Assembly (NCBI GenBank): GCA_028455995.1
Contig: JABELC010000015.1
Span: 496,001 to 560,000 of the forward strand
DNA: 64,000 bases
Source of the DNA: Scleromitrula shiraiana
Taxonomy: Eukaryota; Ascomycota; Leotiomycetes; Helotiales; Sclerotiniaceae
Reading direction: 5' to 3'
The translations under genes were made by a program, and so were the position numbers. The notes under the pieces are model-generated. The model did no database searches. It was not told where the DNA came from and was given only the letters and a program-made list of their open reading frames with translations. Shown one piece after another: positions 60,610 to 64,000 of this stretch; the first letter of the stretch is position 1, and each line of letters opens with the position of its first letter.

Positions 60610-60840
60610 ATGCCCGTCTACCCACCACTCAACACCGATTCCATCGACATATGCGGCCCATGTGGCAACTCATGTTACGACATACCCGGCAACATTATAT
60701 ACTACGAAAAGTGTAAATGCAAGCGCAGGAAGAAATGTTCACGTTGCAAAGGGATGGGGTGTGAATCGTGCGGGGGCGAGGGTTACGCAGCAGACCACGT
60801 TAAGGGTTGTAAGGAACCAAAAGAGAAGCACAAGAAATGA
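60610..60840 (+). CDS. Small cysteine-rich zinc-finger-like protein
   Basis: An intact 76-codon frame starting at an ATG after a typical A/C-rich leader (AAATCATAAATC). It holds 10 cysteines, most as CxxC or CxC pairs: ICGPCGNSC, EKCKCKRRKKCSRCKG and GCESCGGEGY. The CxxCxGxGC-like half resembles the DnaJ-type zinc finger, but only part of one is present. There is no signal peptide, so it is not an obvious secreted effector; the tail is Lys-rich. Metal binding is inferred from the cysteine spacing. No family name is assigned. Confidence 0.6.
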   Translation: MPVYPPLNTDSIDICGPCGNSCYDIPGNIIYYEKCKCKRRKKCSRCKGMGCESCGGEGYAADHVKGCKEPKEKHKK

Positions 60841-62172
60841 GATGCGTTGCATGTTGTGAGGAAGGTGAAAATTATCAATGAGATGCTATAGGAGAAAAGG
60901 GATAGGAAGGATAGACATCCTGCTGGGAGTAGTAAGAATAGGTCTCATAAGTCGGGTCATAGAACTCAGAAGTAGATGCTAGTGCTAGTGCTGTGTGTCG
61001 ATATCCATGAATTACGACATTGAAAAATCGAGCAGTGGTTAGAGATACATGGTATGTATCATGGATTGGGAACATGATTTCACTGGAGTTGGGAGTCGGG
61101 AGGTTTGAATTTAAACCTTAACATAGATAGTCAATCTTTAGACTGCAAACACAATGGATACAGAGAATCTCGATGCACAAATACAGAACTAACAGCATTC
61201 TTTCCCCAGTGAGTGATTTAATCTTAGACATTTGTTCAACTACAAATGCCACTCTCATCATCATCATCGACATCATCAACAAATCACCTACAAACCCCAA
61301 AGAGAGAAATCATAACCACTTGATCAAACAGCCCCTAATAACTACCCAAACTCAAAAATTCCACATTCATATCTCGCAGATTCTCGCATAACATATTTGA
61401 GCTCGATCAAAGAGAGAAGGAAGCGAAGCAACAATAATCCGACGAATTTTACTCACATCTCCTAACAAAAATTACAAAATTCTAGAAAGTAGAGTAGAAA
61501 ATGAAGTAGGAAATATAACGATCTGTATATGGCTTGCAACTAGACAAGACGAAATTCTTCTCATCCCATCCCATCCTATCCCATCTCTCATCTCAAACAA
61601 AAACCCACAGCCCGACATCACACATATCAAAACAATAAGAAAAAAAATACATTCACAACCAACAGTAACACAATCAATCAATTACTTTCAAATTAGAATC
61701 TACATTCTCAATTCTCATTCCCGATTCTAATCCTCACCATCCTGTGCCGATACACCGACCCCATGCATGTATGCATTCCAAGCAAGCAATCAAGCATCAA
61801 TGGATACGAATACAAACCAACAACCCAGTATTCACGTATCCATACATGATGCATCCATACATCCATACAATGTCCTATCTTATCTACCTCACCATACATC
61901 CAATCCATCCATCCATCTCCTATACGCCAAGCCAATTAATTAATTGATCGCTTCCTTGACATCCATCCATTCACCCATGCGCACCCCAAAATGAGCAAAT
62001 CCTATGATACTCTTTCTTGCTTCCATCCCTTCCTTTTTAATGATACATGGTATTTACATCCGAATATCCTAACATCCATCCATCCAAACGCACAAATAAA
62101 AACACAACATAACAAACAAACTTAAAACGCCATTCATCTCCCACCACCCCCTCAAATCCTCCCACCCAAAAA
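60841..62172. other. Gene-free region between small Cys-rich gene and apsB
   Basis: No gene seen. There are CATC/ATCC tracts (61855-61875, 61898-61918, 62070-62085), a CCCATCCCATCC tract near 61565-61585, and a C-rich stretch just beyond the apsB stop. It probably holds the 3' UTRs of both neighbours. Confidence 0.45.
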
Positions 62173-64000
62173 TTACCTCCCCCCCATCAACCCCCCCCTA
62201 ATCTTCTCCCTCTCCATCTCAGCCACCAACTCCGCATTCTCCCTATCCTTCTCCCTCAACCTCTGCGCCGCACTATTCCGATCCAACTTCCTCGCCTCCC
62301 TCTCCGCCTTCAACTTATACTCTAGCTCCTGCAGACGCACCTGCCATCTCAGATCCGGTTTATACTCATCGTCGCCCAAACCATCGGGTTGTGCTCGAAC
62401 TAAAGCGCTAGAGCCGGATGCCGAGCGCGAGGATTCTGCTGCAGCAGAAGTAGAAGCAGATCCACGGGTTTCGACGACGGTGGATGCGGAAGAGTGACGC
62501 GAGATCGTCGAGGAGCGCGAATTATCGATTCTTCGTCTCGGACCCGTGGGAACAGATGGAGATGGCGAAGTTGACGATTCGTAAGCCCCCGCGCGAACTT
62601 CATTCGCAGCGCGCAAGGTGGAAATTTCCGTTTTGAGACTGCGATTTAGATCTTTTAGTTTTACAACTTCGGCTCTGCTGTTCATGCTGTCTAGCGGAAC
62701 GGCATTACGAGCTAACGTGTCGAGACGGTCTAGCTTTTTCGTTTGCATCTCGAATCTATTTTCGAGGTTTTGGTATTCTTTCCATAGTCTTCGATCGAGA
62801 TCTTTGACGCGACCTCTGAAGTCTCCGACGAGAGTTTCGAGGGTTTTGACGGCGGCTAGCAGGTTCTTGGAGAATCCGGGAAGCATGGTGGAAACTGCTT
62901 CCAGAGAAGGTAAAGCTCGACCATTGATGAGACTGTTATTGTGAGTCCAATCCGTCCCACAGAGTGCAGCCAATCGATTCCACATGGCCAGTAAAAGGTT
63001 ATTTCGCTCGGTAAGTTGCTCTTTGAAATTATTTTCCAACGTGGCAATCTTCTTTCTATCTTGTTGACGAGATGTTTCGAGCTCAAGAACACGAGATTCC
63101 TGCTGGGAAAGTGTACGTGTAGTATGAGAATTCGTCTTTTGGAATGTTTCGTATTGATGTTTGGTAACTCTATGACCTTGACGTTCTTTATCAAGCATGT
63201 CGGCAAGTTTCCTTGATTCAAGCGCGTGACTTTCAAGTAATGCATCTCGTTGTTTAATCATGCGATCTTTATCAGCAAGAGATGCTTTGGTGGTATCCAA
63301 ATCTCGAATGGTATTTTCGAGTTCTCTTTGGAGTTTTGCGATGGACTATAATAAGATTAGCATATACAGATGAAAAAGAAAAGCAGCAAGACATACATTG
63401 AGTAAACTTGATCGAGTACCGTTGAGATCACCAAGTGCCTCCCTAAGATTATTCTCAAGCTCCATTAATCTCTGTTTCCACTCAGCAGCTTCAACTTCTC
63501 TTGAGGTGAGATTCTTTCTCAATTTCCGGTTCTCATCCTTAGCAGTAGATGCTTCACGATTAAGATCATTAACGAATTGCTGAACCTCTTCCTTCTCACG
63601 ACTAGCAACAATTTCTCTCTGATGTCTCTCTTCAGCAAGACGTTCATCAAGCTCTCTAGCACGTTCTTGTTCTTCATGAAGACTCTGCTCTAGATTTCGA
63701 ATGGCGGCTTCGAGATCACCAATCTTAATCTTATCACCATCTTGTTCCTCTCTAAGGAATGCAATCTCGCCTTGACTTGACTCTTGCTGAACATTAAGAC
63801 GATTCACCTTCTCATTGGCTTCAACATAATTCTTCTCTATTTCCTCCAATTCCTTGTTAGCTTCGTCAAGCTCCCTTTCAAGCTTGTCAATCTTTCTGGT
63901 CTTTTTCCCATGATCCTCCTCCAACTTAATAACACTCTCACTCATCTCACGCATTTCATTCTGTAATGTGTGGAAATTTTCAGTAGTGTCATGTAGTTCA
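62173..64000 (-). CDS. apsB: Microtubule-organising-centre protein ApsB/Mto1 family, C-terminal part
   Basis: A gamma-tubulin-complex recruiting coiled-coil protein of spindle pole bodies and septal MTOCs. The 5' end lies beyond the window. Visible exons (minus strand): 63397-64000 (partial) and 62173-63345, with a 51-nt intron. The left-hand sequence is a long heptad coiled coil (KLERELDEANKELEEIEKNY, LEAAIRNLEQSLHEEQERA). It is followed by the family-specific block LLAMWNRLAALCGTDWTHNN and MLPGFSKNLLAAVKTLETLV, then a Ser-rich linker and a last helix with WQVRLQELEYKLKAEREARK. It ends with LMGGR and a TAA. These last blocks are the features I rely on for ApsB/Mto1. It appears intact. Confidence 0.82.

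Noticed and set aside
1..64000. tRNA and rRNA genes
   Set aside because: I looked for GGTTCGA-type T-loops with paired acceptor stems and saw none that fold; a covariance-model scan would be decisive.

Overview
The window reads as nuclear DNA of a filamentous ascomycete; a Leotiomycete of the Botrytis/Sclerotinia type is my best guess, inferred from gene style only. The support is short GT-AG introns (mostly 50-60 nt), CTAAC/CTGAT-like branch sites, long AT- and microsatellite-rich intergenic DNA, and typically fungal families: LipA/NB-ARC NLR-like protein, Fung_rhodopsin 7TM protein, HET protein, AA7/BBE oxidase, ApsB. I found no tRNA, rRNA or CRISPR array.

Conserved housekeeping genes are interleaved with decayed accessory DNA. 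From left to right: an NLR-like gene joining a LipA/SesB-type hydrolase, an NB-ARC ATPase and a roughly 900-residue low-complexity tail (2.57-8.68 kb); an accessory island with a cytochrome P450, a rhodopsin-like 7TM protein, two degenerate MFS-transporter tails, a possible DUF1772-like gene with a frame break, a dead SRPK-like kinase, and two non-autonomous terminal-inverted-repeat elements (9.7-22.8 kb); a large Sec7-PH Arf exchange factor with a very long repetitive upstream region (22.8-31.3 kb); 5 kb with no gene I can support; a 90-aa two-exon gene; an unrecognised decayed gene and a HET-domain pseudogene (36.4-39.9 kb); a head-to-head core pair, AMSH-type deubiquitinase and mitochondrial transcription factor Mtf1, the latter with six copies of an 84-bp in-frame minisatellite (40.9-46.5 kb); a second accessory island with a decayed bicovalent FAD oxidase, an intact 2-oxoglutarate/Fe(II) oxygenase, an ACTAGT-rich repeat element, an unrecognised broken gene and a SET/MYND pseudogene (48.4-57.0 kb); a hemerythrin-like gene, a 76-aa cysteine-rich protein and the 3' part of the microtubule-organising-centre gene apsB (58.3-64.0 kb).

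The P450, FAD oxidase, dioxygenase and MFS tails have secondary-metabolism chemistry, but most are broken and they are dispersed, so this looks like remnants rather than a working cluster. Several lesions and the mismatches between TIR arms are C/T or G/A transitions, which would fit repeat-induced point mutation (RIP). Intact genes were joined by hand from splice signals and frame bookkeeping; every multi-exon model given with exon coordinates sums to a whole number of codons.
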